Shown here one piece after another: positions 1 through 4,927 of a stretch of DNA of 6,482 bases. The stretch is taken from NCBI GenBank assembly GCA_031255655.1, contig JAIRSB010000047.1, forward strand, positions 1 through 6,482, written 5' to 3'. The notes below the pieces were generated by a model. The model was given only the letters and a program-made list of their open reading frames with translations, searched no databases and was not told the origin of the DNA. How positions within the stretch are numbered: position 1 is the stretch's first letter; each line of letters opens with the position of its first letter. Position numbers and translations under genes: made by a program. The stretch comes from Spirochaetaceae bacterium (GTDB taxonomy: Bacteria > Spirochaetota > Spirochaetia > Treponematales > Breznakiellaceae).

Positions 1-2
1 TG

Positions 3-698
3 TCGAAGGTGGATAATTATCAGGTGCATTGGACCCGCCCCGATAACAACTATTCGCAGACGGTTAAAATGTCGCCCGGCATACACATATTCGAGGTAAG
101 CTACAATGACGGCACGACATGGACAATGCAGCCCATTTCAGCTGTCGCCAAGTTTACGACAGGAAGTTCTTATACGATTTCACAGAGTATACAGGGGGCA
201 AACATAGCGATACTGGTCAGTACGACGCGAAACGGAGTGGAAGAAAGCGCCTTGTTCAACATGAATTCGCTGTCCGCGGACGACGGTCCCCTTGCGGTCT
301 ATGTCAACACTGTTTTCAATCCCACCCTTGCTAACCCCGCAAGCAAGATTTTACTCAGTAATGACGATGCGGATATACTGTTTGAACACGACCTTATTTA
401 TCGCTGGACAGATAAAAACACCGGAAATACGACGGTGGGACGCTACGCGATAGAGATGGATTTTACTATGGGGGGCAGGATATATTTTCTGGAAGTGGAT
501 TTGGCCGCGCTTTCGAGTGAGGCTTTTCTTGCCGGCAGCTTTAGGCAGGACGCGGACATCATTGCGGTGCCTGTGGAGTGCGACGGTTTAACTGTTACAT
601 ACGAATATTCAAAGCCGGAAGACATGGCGGGGAGGAAAGACTCGTTTACCATTACCGATATGACGCCGCTTGATGAAAATGCCGACATTGTGGAGTAA
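3..698 (+). CDS. Hypothetical protein, C-terminal part (5' end outside window)
   Basis: The reading frame is open to the left edge (codons for Ser-Lys precede a GTG at 9) and stops with TAA at 696-698, so the true N-terminus is probably outside the window and any signal peptide cannot be seen. About 231 residues are visible. I do not recognise the family. Counting from the GTG at 9, residues 21-35 contain a 'SPGIHIFEVSYNDG' stretch followed by 'FTTGSSYTI'. This pattern of a 'pG-H-f-V-Y' turn and then a 'G--Y-I' strand is seen in beta-sandwich repeat domains of bacterial surface lipoproteins, but that is only a resemblance. A second region rich in aromatic and beta-type residues (about 125-165, 'IYRWTDKNTGNTTVGRYAIEMDF') could be another such domain. 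The single Cys (191) and absence of membrane segments suit a secreted or periplasmic beta-rich protein. It is followed by a perfect palindrome and is probably not part of the minus-strand operon. Confidence 0.7.
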   Translation, partial: SKVDNYQVHWTRPDNNYSQTVKMSPGIHIFEVSYNDGTTWTMQPISAVAKFTTGSSYTISQSIQGANIAILVSTTRNGVEESALFNMNSLSADDGPLAVYVNTVFNPTLANPASKILLSNDDADILFEHDLIYRWTDKNTGNTTVGRYAIEMDFTMGGRIYFLEVDLAALSSEAFLAGSFRQDADIIAVPVECDGLTVTYEYSKPEDMAGRKDSFTITDMTPLDENADIVE

Positions 699-706
699 GC
701 GCGGTT

Positions 707-736
707 GTAGTTTAGAAACTGAAGTTTCTAAACTAC
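707..736 (+). repeat. Perfect 14-bp palindrome after the first gene
   Basis: The left arm GTAGTTTAGAAACT (707-720) and right arm AGTTTCTAAACTAC (723-736) are exact reverse complements separated by GA. In RNA this would more likely fold as a 13-bp stem with a TGAA loop. It begins 9 bases after the upstream stop codon, so it could end or stabilise that transcript. The stem is AT-rich and no T-run follows on either strand, so it is not a standard rho-independent terminator. A dispersed repeat or protein-binding palindrome is an equally good reading. Confidence 0.75.
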
Positions 737-790
737 TCTACTATCGTTACGAGTTGCCGAATAAGCAGACGGCGGTAATATTGGATTTGT

Positions 791-819
791 CCAGCAACGC
801 GAAACATATTTGTTGCCGG
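791..819 (+). repeat. Imperfect inverted repeat
   Basis: CCAGCAAC (791-798) pairs with GTTGCCGG (812-819) over 8 positions with one mismatch, enclosing a 13-base loop. It is modest on its own. It matters mainly because it lies between a perfect palindrome and a terminator hairpin in a gene-free stretch. Confidence 0.35.
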
Positions 820-828
820 TTTACGAAT

Positions 829-860
829 CTTGCAAAACGCGCGGCGTTTTGCGGTTTTTA
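829..860 (+). terminator. Rho-independent terminator, plus strand
   Basis: GCAAAACGC (832-840) and GCGTTTTGC (844-852) form a perfect 9-bp stem with a GCG loop. T-G wobble pairs can extend it by two positions at the base, and TTTTT at 855-859 follows. This is the only hairpin in the left region with a proper T-tract. It would end transcription coming from the first gene, about 130 bases past its stop codon, or end a short independent RNA from the region 737-860. It insulates the acidic-protein gene that starts at 924. Confidence 0.65.
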
Positions 861-868
861 AGCGGAAC

Positions 869-895
869 TTGTTCAAAAACTGAAATACTGAGCAA
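869..895 (+). repeat. Weak stem upstream of the acidic-protein gene
   Basis: TTGTTCA (869-875) pairs with TGAGCAA (889-895) through six Watson-Crick pairs and one wobble. The loop contains AACTGAA, also found at the centre of the palindrome at 707-736, so this may be a degenerate relative. It lies 19 bases before the Shine-Dalgarno of the next gene, where an operator or 5' leader would be expected. No promoter could be called convincingly. Confidence 0.25.
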
Positions 896-913
896 TTCCA
901 TTATTTTTTGTTT

Positions 914-919
914 GGAGAG
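914..919 (+). promoter_or_regulatory. Ribosome binding site for acidic-protein gene
   Basis: GGAGAG lies 4 bases before the ATG at 924. It decides the start, because the frame is open further upstream to a TTG at 810 that has no ribosome binding site and runs through the terminator hairpin. Confidence 0.6.
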
Positions 920-923
920 TGTT

Positions 924-1235
924 ATGGTTCTGAAAAATGCTATGATAAATGTTTTCACATCTGAAGGCGACGCGTCCGGCGCCCTTGTCATGCTTTTTTG
1001 TGTCATAGAAGGAGGCTTTGTAAAATATAGCCTTTCCCACGATGACGACGATGATTACGATGATGACGATTATGATTACGATGATGATGAAGACGATCTT
1101 GACGAAGACGATGACGACGATGATTTTGATGACGACGACGATGATGATTTTGACGACGATGACGATGACTTTGATGATGACGATGACTTTGAGGAAGATT
1201 ACGACGACGATGAGTACGAAGACGAGGACGAGTGA
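924..1235 (+). CDS. Small protein with extreme Asp/aromatic C-terminal tail
   Basis: This is a predicted 103-residue protein starting at an ATG with a GGAGAG site. Residues 1-39 are ordinary in composition, with a short hydrophobic run (about 20-28, ALVMLFCVI) too short for a confident membrane helix. Residues 40-103 contain only five amino acids: 46 Asp, 8 Glu, 4 Phe, 5 Tyr and 1 Leu. The hydrophobic residues are at 45, 50, 52, 59, 68, 76, 83, 89, 93 and 98, so blocks of about 3-7 acidic residues are punctuated by a single aromatic. Asp codons are well mixed (25 GAT, 21 GAC), so the DNA is not a pure microsatellite. I do not recognise the family. Acidic tails occur in the RNA polymerase delta subunit, calcium-binding proteins and DNA mimics, but the N-terminal part does not look like the delta-subunit domain. 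Divalent-cation binding or binding to a basic partner are guesses. The gene is convergent with sir2 and isolated by hairpins. Confidence 0.65.
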   Translation: MVLKNAMINVFTSEGDASGALVMLFCVIEGGFVKYSLSHDDDDDYDDDDYDYDDDEDDLDEDDDDDDFDDDDDDDFDDDDDDFDDDDDFEEDYDDDEYEDEDE

Positions 1236-1248
1236 GCTTCTGAACGCG

Positions 1249-1280
1249 GCAACCCCATGACTTTTAGGTCATGGGGTTGC
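1249..1280. terminator. Perfect stem-loop between convergent genes (putative bidirectional terminator)
   Basis: GCAACCCCATGAC (1249-1261) and GTCATGGGGTTGC (1268-1280) form a perfect 13-bp stem with a 6-base TTTTAG loop. It begins 13 bases after the stop of the acidic-protein gene and touches the last base of the sir2 stop codon on the other strand, the classic place for a shared terminator. No T-tract follows in either direction, so termination is inferred from position and stem strength only. The shape (CCCC...TTTTA...GGGG) also resembles the terminal hairpins of IS200/IS605-type elements. Confidence 0.55.
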
Positions 1281-2023
1281 TAACACAGCAGTTCCTTCAG
1301 ACCGTTAAAGACGGCTTCCAATTCACTGAAACGCATACAGGCTCGTCCGTCCAGCGGCGTAGGCATATTGTTCACTATGACCAGTTTGCCGCCATGCCGG
1401 AGTGTGGTTTCCGGTATCCCCGCCGCGGGATAGACCGTGAGACTGGTGCCGAGCACAAGCATGAGGTCGGCGGACGATGCTTCGCTTTCGGCGTCGCGTA
1501 TGGCGTTTATCGGTAGACTTTCCCCAAAAAAAGTTATGGCAGGTTTTAACACCCGCCCGCACTTGGGACAGCGCGGCAGCTCGCCTTTTTTGACTATGCT
1601 TGCAGCCTCCGCAAAACTCATCCGTACACCGCTGCATGAAAGGCAGTAGTGCGGCTCCGGTGAGCCGTGCACTTCAATAACGCGGCGGCTTCCGCCTTTT
1701 TGGTGCAGCATATCTATGTTTTGCGTTATGACGGCCTTTATTAACCCCGCTTTTTCCATATCGCCGAGTGTGGTATGTACGATTGACGCGCTGCGCTCGT
1801 CCACGTTATAGATGAAAGAACCTGCCGTCTTGTAGTAATAGGACGGATCGCGCTCGAAATAATCAATATCGAACATCTTTTCCGCGTCCATATCGTTGTA
1901 TAAGCCGTTTTTCCCGCGAAAATCGCGTATGCCAGAAAGCGTACTCACACCCGCCCCCGTCAGTGCAACACAATGTTTCGCGGAACGGATTTTTTCAAAC
2001 AATACGTTGATGTCATCTTGCAT
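1280..2023 (-). CDS. NAD-dependent protein deacylase, Sir2 family (sirtuin)
   Basis: This 247-residue sirtuin removes acyl groups from protein lysines using NAD, releasing nicotinamide and O-acetyl-ADP-ribose in the cytoplasm. Visible motifs are GAGVST (23-28) and GIRDFRG (31-37) for NAD binding, TQNID (100-104) with the following LH (106-107), the catalytic His in VHG (His119), a Zn site with two CxxC pairs (Cys127/130 and Cys152/155), FFGE (165-168) and GTSL (192-195). The sequence, including the FDIDYF stretch, closely resembles the class U sirtuin of Thermotoga maritima. The motif usually written GIPDFR reads GIRDFR here, a substitution common in bacteria. The start is the ATG at 2023 with AGGAGGG just upstream. 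A longer open frame reaching back to 2089 overlaps rsfS and has no such site. It is the last gene of the operon, 19 bases after rsfS and downstream of the NAD-synthesis gene nadD. Confidence 0.93.
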   Translation of the reverse strand: MQDDINVLFEKIRSAKHCVALTGAGVSTLSGIRDFRGKNGLYNDMDAEKMFDIDYFERDPSYYYKTAGSFIYNVDERSASIVHTTLGDMEKAGLIKAVITQNIDMLHQKGGSRRVIEVHGSPEPHYCLSCSGVRMSFAEAASIVKKGELPRCPKCGRVLKPAITFFGESLPINAIRDAESEASSADLMLVLGTSLTVYPAAGIPETTLRHGGKLVIVNNMPTPLDGRACMRFSELEAVFNGLKELLC

Positions 2024-2028
2024 ATTCA

Positions 2029-2035
2029 CCCTCCT
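2029..2035 (-). promoter_or_regulatory. Strong ribosome binding site of the sirtuin gene
   Basis: AGGAGGG on the minus strand lies 5 bases before the ATG at 2023. It fixes the sirtuin start and argues against the longer open frame reaching back into rsfS. Confidence 0.8.
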
Positions 2036-2042
2036 GTCGGGA

Positions 2043-2444
2043 TTACAGCTTAATAAGGATGCCGCCGCTCCAAAGATTTTCCAGCTCATAGAAAGAACGC
2101 GAGCTTTCTGTCATAAGGTGCGCGACCATGAAACCTAAATCGCAAATATCCCAGCCGCTGCCCAACGCTGTCTTTTTGCGCCCGCGCAGAACTGGCAGAT
2201 TGTTTTCAGACGCGAATTCATTCACGCGGCGCTGTAATCCAGAAAGATGAGCGCCGCTTGTAACTGTGGCTATAAGGAAAAAATCCGTCCATACTGAAAG
2301 CGGGCGCATATCTATAAGCGTAACATCCCCGCCCTTGTGTTCTTTTAACAGCCTGCCCAGTTCCTCTGCTATGGCCTCATCCGTCTTAATGCCGGATATT
2401 CCCACTGTCGAAACCGTGCTGTCAGTTTTGAGTGTATCGCCCAT
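2043..2444 (-). CDS. rsfS: Ribosomal silencing factor RsfS
   Basis: This 133-residue protein belongs to the RsfS/Iojap (DUF143) family, which binds ribosomal protein L14 and blocks joining of the two ribosomal subunits when nutrients are low. Family features seen are the DMRPLSVWTDFFLIAT core, the W-D-I-C-D-L-G segment with HLMTESSR after it, and the closing RSFYELENLW. The first 20 or so residues, Ser/Thr-rich (KTDSTVSTVGISG), precede the domain and are probably flexible. The start is the ATG at 2444, preceded by GGGAGGG at a 6-base spacing. An in-frame TTG at 2459 lies upstream of that site and is unlikely. The gene begins inside the 3' end of the LCP gene (23-base overlap), so translation is probably coupled. 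In many bacteria rsfS lies just downstream of nadD, as in this operon. Confidence 0.94.
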   Translation of the reverse strand: MGDTLKTDSTVSTVGISGIKTDEAIAEELGRLLKEHKGGDVTLIDMRPLSVWTDFFLIATVTSGAHLSGLQRRVNEFASENNLPVLRGRKKTALGSGWDICDLGFMVAHLMTESSRSFYELENLWSGGILIKL

Positions 2445-3645
2445 TAAAGTCCCTCCCAATAATCAAAGTAAAATCAGCCCTGTATTCGTAGGGCGAATAC
2501 GCCGCGTCTTCCAAAGAAGCGTCTGTACCTTCTTGCAACTCGCCGGCATTCTGCGCTGTTATTCGTTTACAATTTATAATTCCCGCGAACTTTTCCGCTT
2601 CGCCATTGAAATTTGAACGGTCTATTATTTCCGTGAATTCATAATCGCTGCTGTCGGCGTTATCTATGTTTATTACATCATAACCAAAGCCGCGAATCAA
2701 TTCTGCCGTGCGTCCGGCAAGCCCCGATGTGCTTGTGCCGTTAAGAACCTCCACAGTGAAAATTCGACTGCTGCCTGTGCTCCCGGTTGTGTGCGTCAAA
2801 GAAGCCTGTGTTTGTCGCACAATGTCTTTGATTAGGCTGCCTTCATAGTATGGAAACAACAATTGCTTGCCGGAAACCTCGCGCAAATTGCCGCCTATGG
2901 GCGAAATCGTAAAACGGTCGATGTCAATATAAGACAGCTCGTCAATGAAGCGCGTCAATACACGCCTGTTCATGTTCGTTTTTATATATTCTTGAAAAAG
3001 CTGATTAACGCTGGAACTTTTTAAGAAATCTTTCTTTTCTCCCAAACGCCTTAACAGACCTGTAAAAAGACGCTGACTGCGTTGCTGCGGCGTTTCAATA
3101 TCATAAACTGAGTTCTGGTAACTCAAATACTCGATTGTTTTATCGCCGTCAAGTTTCGTAAAACCCGGCGAAAAAAGAAGTGCGCCCCCATCTTCAACGC
3201 TTTTTATCTCTCCCGGAATAAATACGTTTACCCCCTCTAAAAGATCTATGGCGCTGGCAAGAGAATCCATGTTGAATACTATGTTGTAATTCACTTTTAC
3301 ACCGAGCAGTCTTTCTATTTCTTTGATGTAAGCCTCGATGTTATCGTTTTGATAAACTGTGTCGATGCGGTCTACGCGGTTGATTTGCTGCAAAATTAAG
3401 CCGATTTCTCCAGGCACTTCAAAGGCCGCGGCGCGTTTTGTTCCTTGATTATAAAGCAGCAAATACGCGCCGAGCGGTTTTTCGTCGTGTTCTATTATGA
3501 ACATCGTGGTCAACGCTCTGCCGTCACTAAAATTCGACTCGGAAAAATCGCGGTTAAATATGATAAACGTAAATACCACGCCAGCCACGATTATCATGAT
3601 GATTCCGGCAAGAAGAAAAAGACTAAAATCTATTTGTTTTTTCAT
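2422..3645 (-). CDS. LytR-CpsA-Psr (LCP) family protein with LytR_C domain
   Basis: This 407-residue protein has a single N-terminal membrane segment (about 8-30, after MKKQIDF) and is otherwise predicted outside the cytoplasm. Residues 45-250 match the LCP fold: 'QINRVDRIDTVY', 'IERLLGVKVNYNIVFNMDSLASAIDLLEGVNVFIPGEI' (quoted in part), and the region around 'DGDKTIEYLSYQ'. Residues 295-398 look like a LytR_C domain (FTVEVLNGTSTSGLAGRTAE, then GYDV, closing DFTLIIGRDF). LCP enzymes normally transfer polyprenyl-linked glycopolymers to peptidoglycan. However, the usual SIPRD-type strand reads FEVPGEI (75-81), and the usual Y-x-R-x-R segment reads YLSYQN (173-178), so expected arginines for the pyrophosphate are absent. 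An RxxR remnant (Arg189, Arg192) remains. Canonical ligase activity is therefore doubtful. The ATG overlaps the nadD-yqeK stop (ATGA), indicating translational coupling. Confidence 0.85.
   Translation of the reverse strand: MKKQIDFSLFLLAGIIMIIVAGVVFTFIIFNRDFSESNFSDGRALTTMFIIEHDEKPLGAYLLLYNQGTKRAAAFEVPGEIGLILQQINRVDRIDTVYQNDNIEAYIKEIERLLGVKVNYNIVFNMDSLASAIDLLEGVNVFIPGEIKSVEDGGALLFSPGFTKLDGDKTIEYLSYQNSVYDIETPQQRSQRLFTGLLRRLGEKKDFLKSSSVNQLFQEYIKTNMNRRVLTRFIDELSYIDIDRFTISPIGGNLREVSGKQLLFPYYEGSLIKDIVRQTQASLTHTTGSTGSSRIFTVEVLNGTSTSGLAGRTAELIRGFGYDVINIDNADSSDYEFTEIIDRSNFNGEAEKFAGIINCKRITAQNAGELQEGTDASLEDAAYSPYEYRADFTLIIGRDFNGRYTQN
2451..2457 (-). promoter_or_regulatory. Ribosome binding site of rsfS, inside the LCP gene
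   Basis: GGGAGGG on the minus strand ends 6 bases before the ATG at 2444. It lies within the coding sequence of the upstream LCP gene and decides the rsfS start against the in-frame TTG at 2459. Confidence 0.75.
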
Positions 3646-4826
3646 GCGTGTATCCGGGAATATATTTTTAGAGTTTCGTCAGCGACGGTTAAACCGCGCT
3701 CCATAAGCCATTCAACTGTAGCGGTCATGACAGTGTTAAACAAAGCGTCAAGAGAGATTGCGCCGTTTTCCCCTACGAAAGCAAGCCGCCTAAGACGGGA
3801 GTCTACCGTTGTCCGCGCGACTTCTATTTTATCGGCGATATAAACGATTTTCGCAAGCGGCCCCATACCCTCCCTGCCCGATGTATGAAAGCGCACCGCC
3901 TCGATTATTTCTCCGTCTTCTATGCCGAATTTTTCTTGTATCAGCATCGCCGCCGCCCTGCCGTGCAGCAGGGACGGCTTTTCGTTTTCAAGTTCACTAA
4001 GCGCACCTCCGTCCTTCAGCGCGTACTCGCGCATTTCGTCCGCCCCGAATTCTTTGCAAATATCGTGCGTCAACCCGGCAAGATAAGCTTTGTCCGCGTC
4101 AAAGCCGTAACGGACGGCCATATCGGTGGAATGCAGGGCGACATTCCTCGAATGTATGAAGCGGGACGGCTTCATCATACCCCGCGTTACGTCTTCGACA
4201 TAGCGTATGAAGTCCGCGCCGCCGCTCTCCGGCATTCTGCCGCCCTCTTCCCGCCGCTTCCGCGCCCCGTAAAGCCCGCATTCGTTTATGATGCGCCGCG
4301 CCCCATCAGGTATAAGCGGCTCCCAGCCGCCGCTTTGTCGTATCAAATCACGCACAGAACCGGAAGATATGTCTATGACGGTATTCCCTAGAAACGTGCA
4401 GGGATAAGGATATGTCCGGGCAGACGAACGGCGGCTAGCGATTATCACATCAGCTTCCCGCGCTACGCGCCCCGCGTCCTTCCATTTGGGGAAGGCTGAA
4501 GCAAGGTCGTCGCCTAATATAAGAGCTGGTTTTCCCTCCGGCTGATAGCGTTCGATTATGTCGGACAGGGTGTCTATCGTGTACGAAACCCCGCCGCGTT
4601 GTATCTCACAAGCGTCCACTGTGAAACGGCGGTCGCCGGAAACTGCCGCTAGCAGCATTTGCAGGCGAAGTTCCGCCGTTTCGCCTTGTTCGGGCGATTT
4701 GAATGGGGATTGATAGGCCGGAACAAGTATGATTCTGTCGTAGCCCAACGACAGCACGGCTGCCGCCATTTTTAAGTGACCGTTATGCACCGGATCAAAA
4801 CTTCCGCCGAGTATCGCGTATTTCAT
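3642..4826 (-). CDS. nadD: Fused NadD (nicotinate-nucleotide adenylyltransferase) - YqeK (HD-domain Ap4A hydrolase)
   Basis: This single 394-residue frame holds two enzymes. Residues 1-190 are NadD, which adenylates nicotinate mononucleotide to deamido-NAD: GGSFDPVHNGH (7-17, the HxGH nucleotidyltransferase signature), VPAYQSPFK (35-43), ILGDDLASAF (103-112), and ISSGSVRDLIR (153-163). Residues from about 200 are YqeK, an HD-superfamily protein characterised in Firmicutes as a symmetrical Ap4A hydrolase giving ADP: His225, the HD pair His254-Asp255 in THDICKE, HG (288-289), FHTSGREGMGPL (313-324, His314), and ADKIE (331-335, Asp332). All expected metal ligands are present. The two halves match the usual separate proteins (about 190-200 residues each). 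The ATG at 4826 gives the family's standard N-terminus MKYAILGGSFDP but has no Shine-Dalgarno, and the frame stays open back to a TTG at 4931 overlapping the obg stop. It overlaps the LCP gene by 4 bases. Confidence 0.92.
   Translation of the reverse strand: MKYAILGGSFDPVHNGHLKMAAAVLSLGYDRIILVPAYQSPFKSPEQGETAELRLQMLLAAVSGDRRFTVDACEIQRGGVSYTIDTLSDIIERYQPEGKPALILGDDLASAFPKWKDAGRVAREADVIIASRRSSARTYPYPCTFLGNTVIDISSGSVRDLIRQSGGWEPLIPDGARRIINECGLYGARKRREEGGRMPESGGADFIRYVEDVTRGMMKPSRFIHSRNVALHSTDMAVRYGFDADKAYLAGLTHDICKEFGADEMREYALKDGGALSELENEKPSLLHGRAAAMLIQEKFGIEDGEIIEAVRFHTSGREGMGPLAKIVYIADKIEVARTTVDSRLRRLAFVGENGAISLDALFNTVMTATVEWLMERGLTVADETLKIYSRIHA
4233..4248 (-). promoter_or_regulatory. Possible internal translation start for a separate YqeK
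   Basis: Between the NadD and YqeK domains there is an in-frame ATG (4235-4233, codon 198) preceded by AGAGGG on the minus strand, with GAGG 8 bases before the ATG. Starting here would give a 197-residue protein beginning MPESGGADFIRY, a normal length for free-standing YqeK. Purine-rich linker codons (Arg-Arg-Glu-Glu-Gly-Gly) could produce this by chance, so the call is tentative. Confidence 0.4.
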
Positions 4827-4927
4827 CGCAGGAAAAATAGCTGAACGGGCAGTCCCATTAGGGCGCGAAGGCGGAAAGTCATTTTTGAATTCGGGAGCGG
4901 TTTGACATTTGCGGCAAAAGCAGGCAT

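Noticed and set aside
670..861. Short plus-strand frame overlapping the end of the first gene
   Set aside because: It starts inside the first gene, crosses the 707-736 palindrome and ends within the terminator hairpin. No start site with a Shine-Dalgarno. Its Cys-rich end is more likely translated non-coding DNA.
1010..1015. AGGAGG-like sequence as a ribosome binding site for a later start of the acidic protein
   Set aside because: No in-frame start codon follows at a suitable distance. The bases encode Glu-Gly-Gly inside the frame that starts at 924.
924..1235. RNA polymerase delta subunit (RpoE of Firmicutes) because of the acidic tail
   Set aside because: The N-terminal 39 residues are far too short and unlike the delta-subunit domain, and the organism does not appear to be a Firmicute.
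1042..1260. Plus-strand frame giving a Met/Thr/Ile repeat protein
   Set aside because: It is the out-of-frame reading of the GAT/GAC tail. It has no ribosome binding site and runs into the 1249-1280 stem-loop.
707..1280. CRISPR array or toxin-antitoxin pair in the left region
   Set aside because: There are no regularly spaced direct repeats, and only one gene with no toxin or antitoxin motif is present.
2024..2089. 22-residue N-terminal extension of the sirtuin
   Set aside because: It overlaps the end of rsfS, while a strong AGGAGGG site sits before the ATG at 2023, giving the standard sirtuin N-terminus.
3885..4391. 168-codon plus-strand frame opposite nadD-yqeK
   Set aside because: It lies antisense to a gene with all NadD and YqeK motifs, with no ribosome binding site and no recognisable domain.
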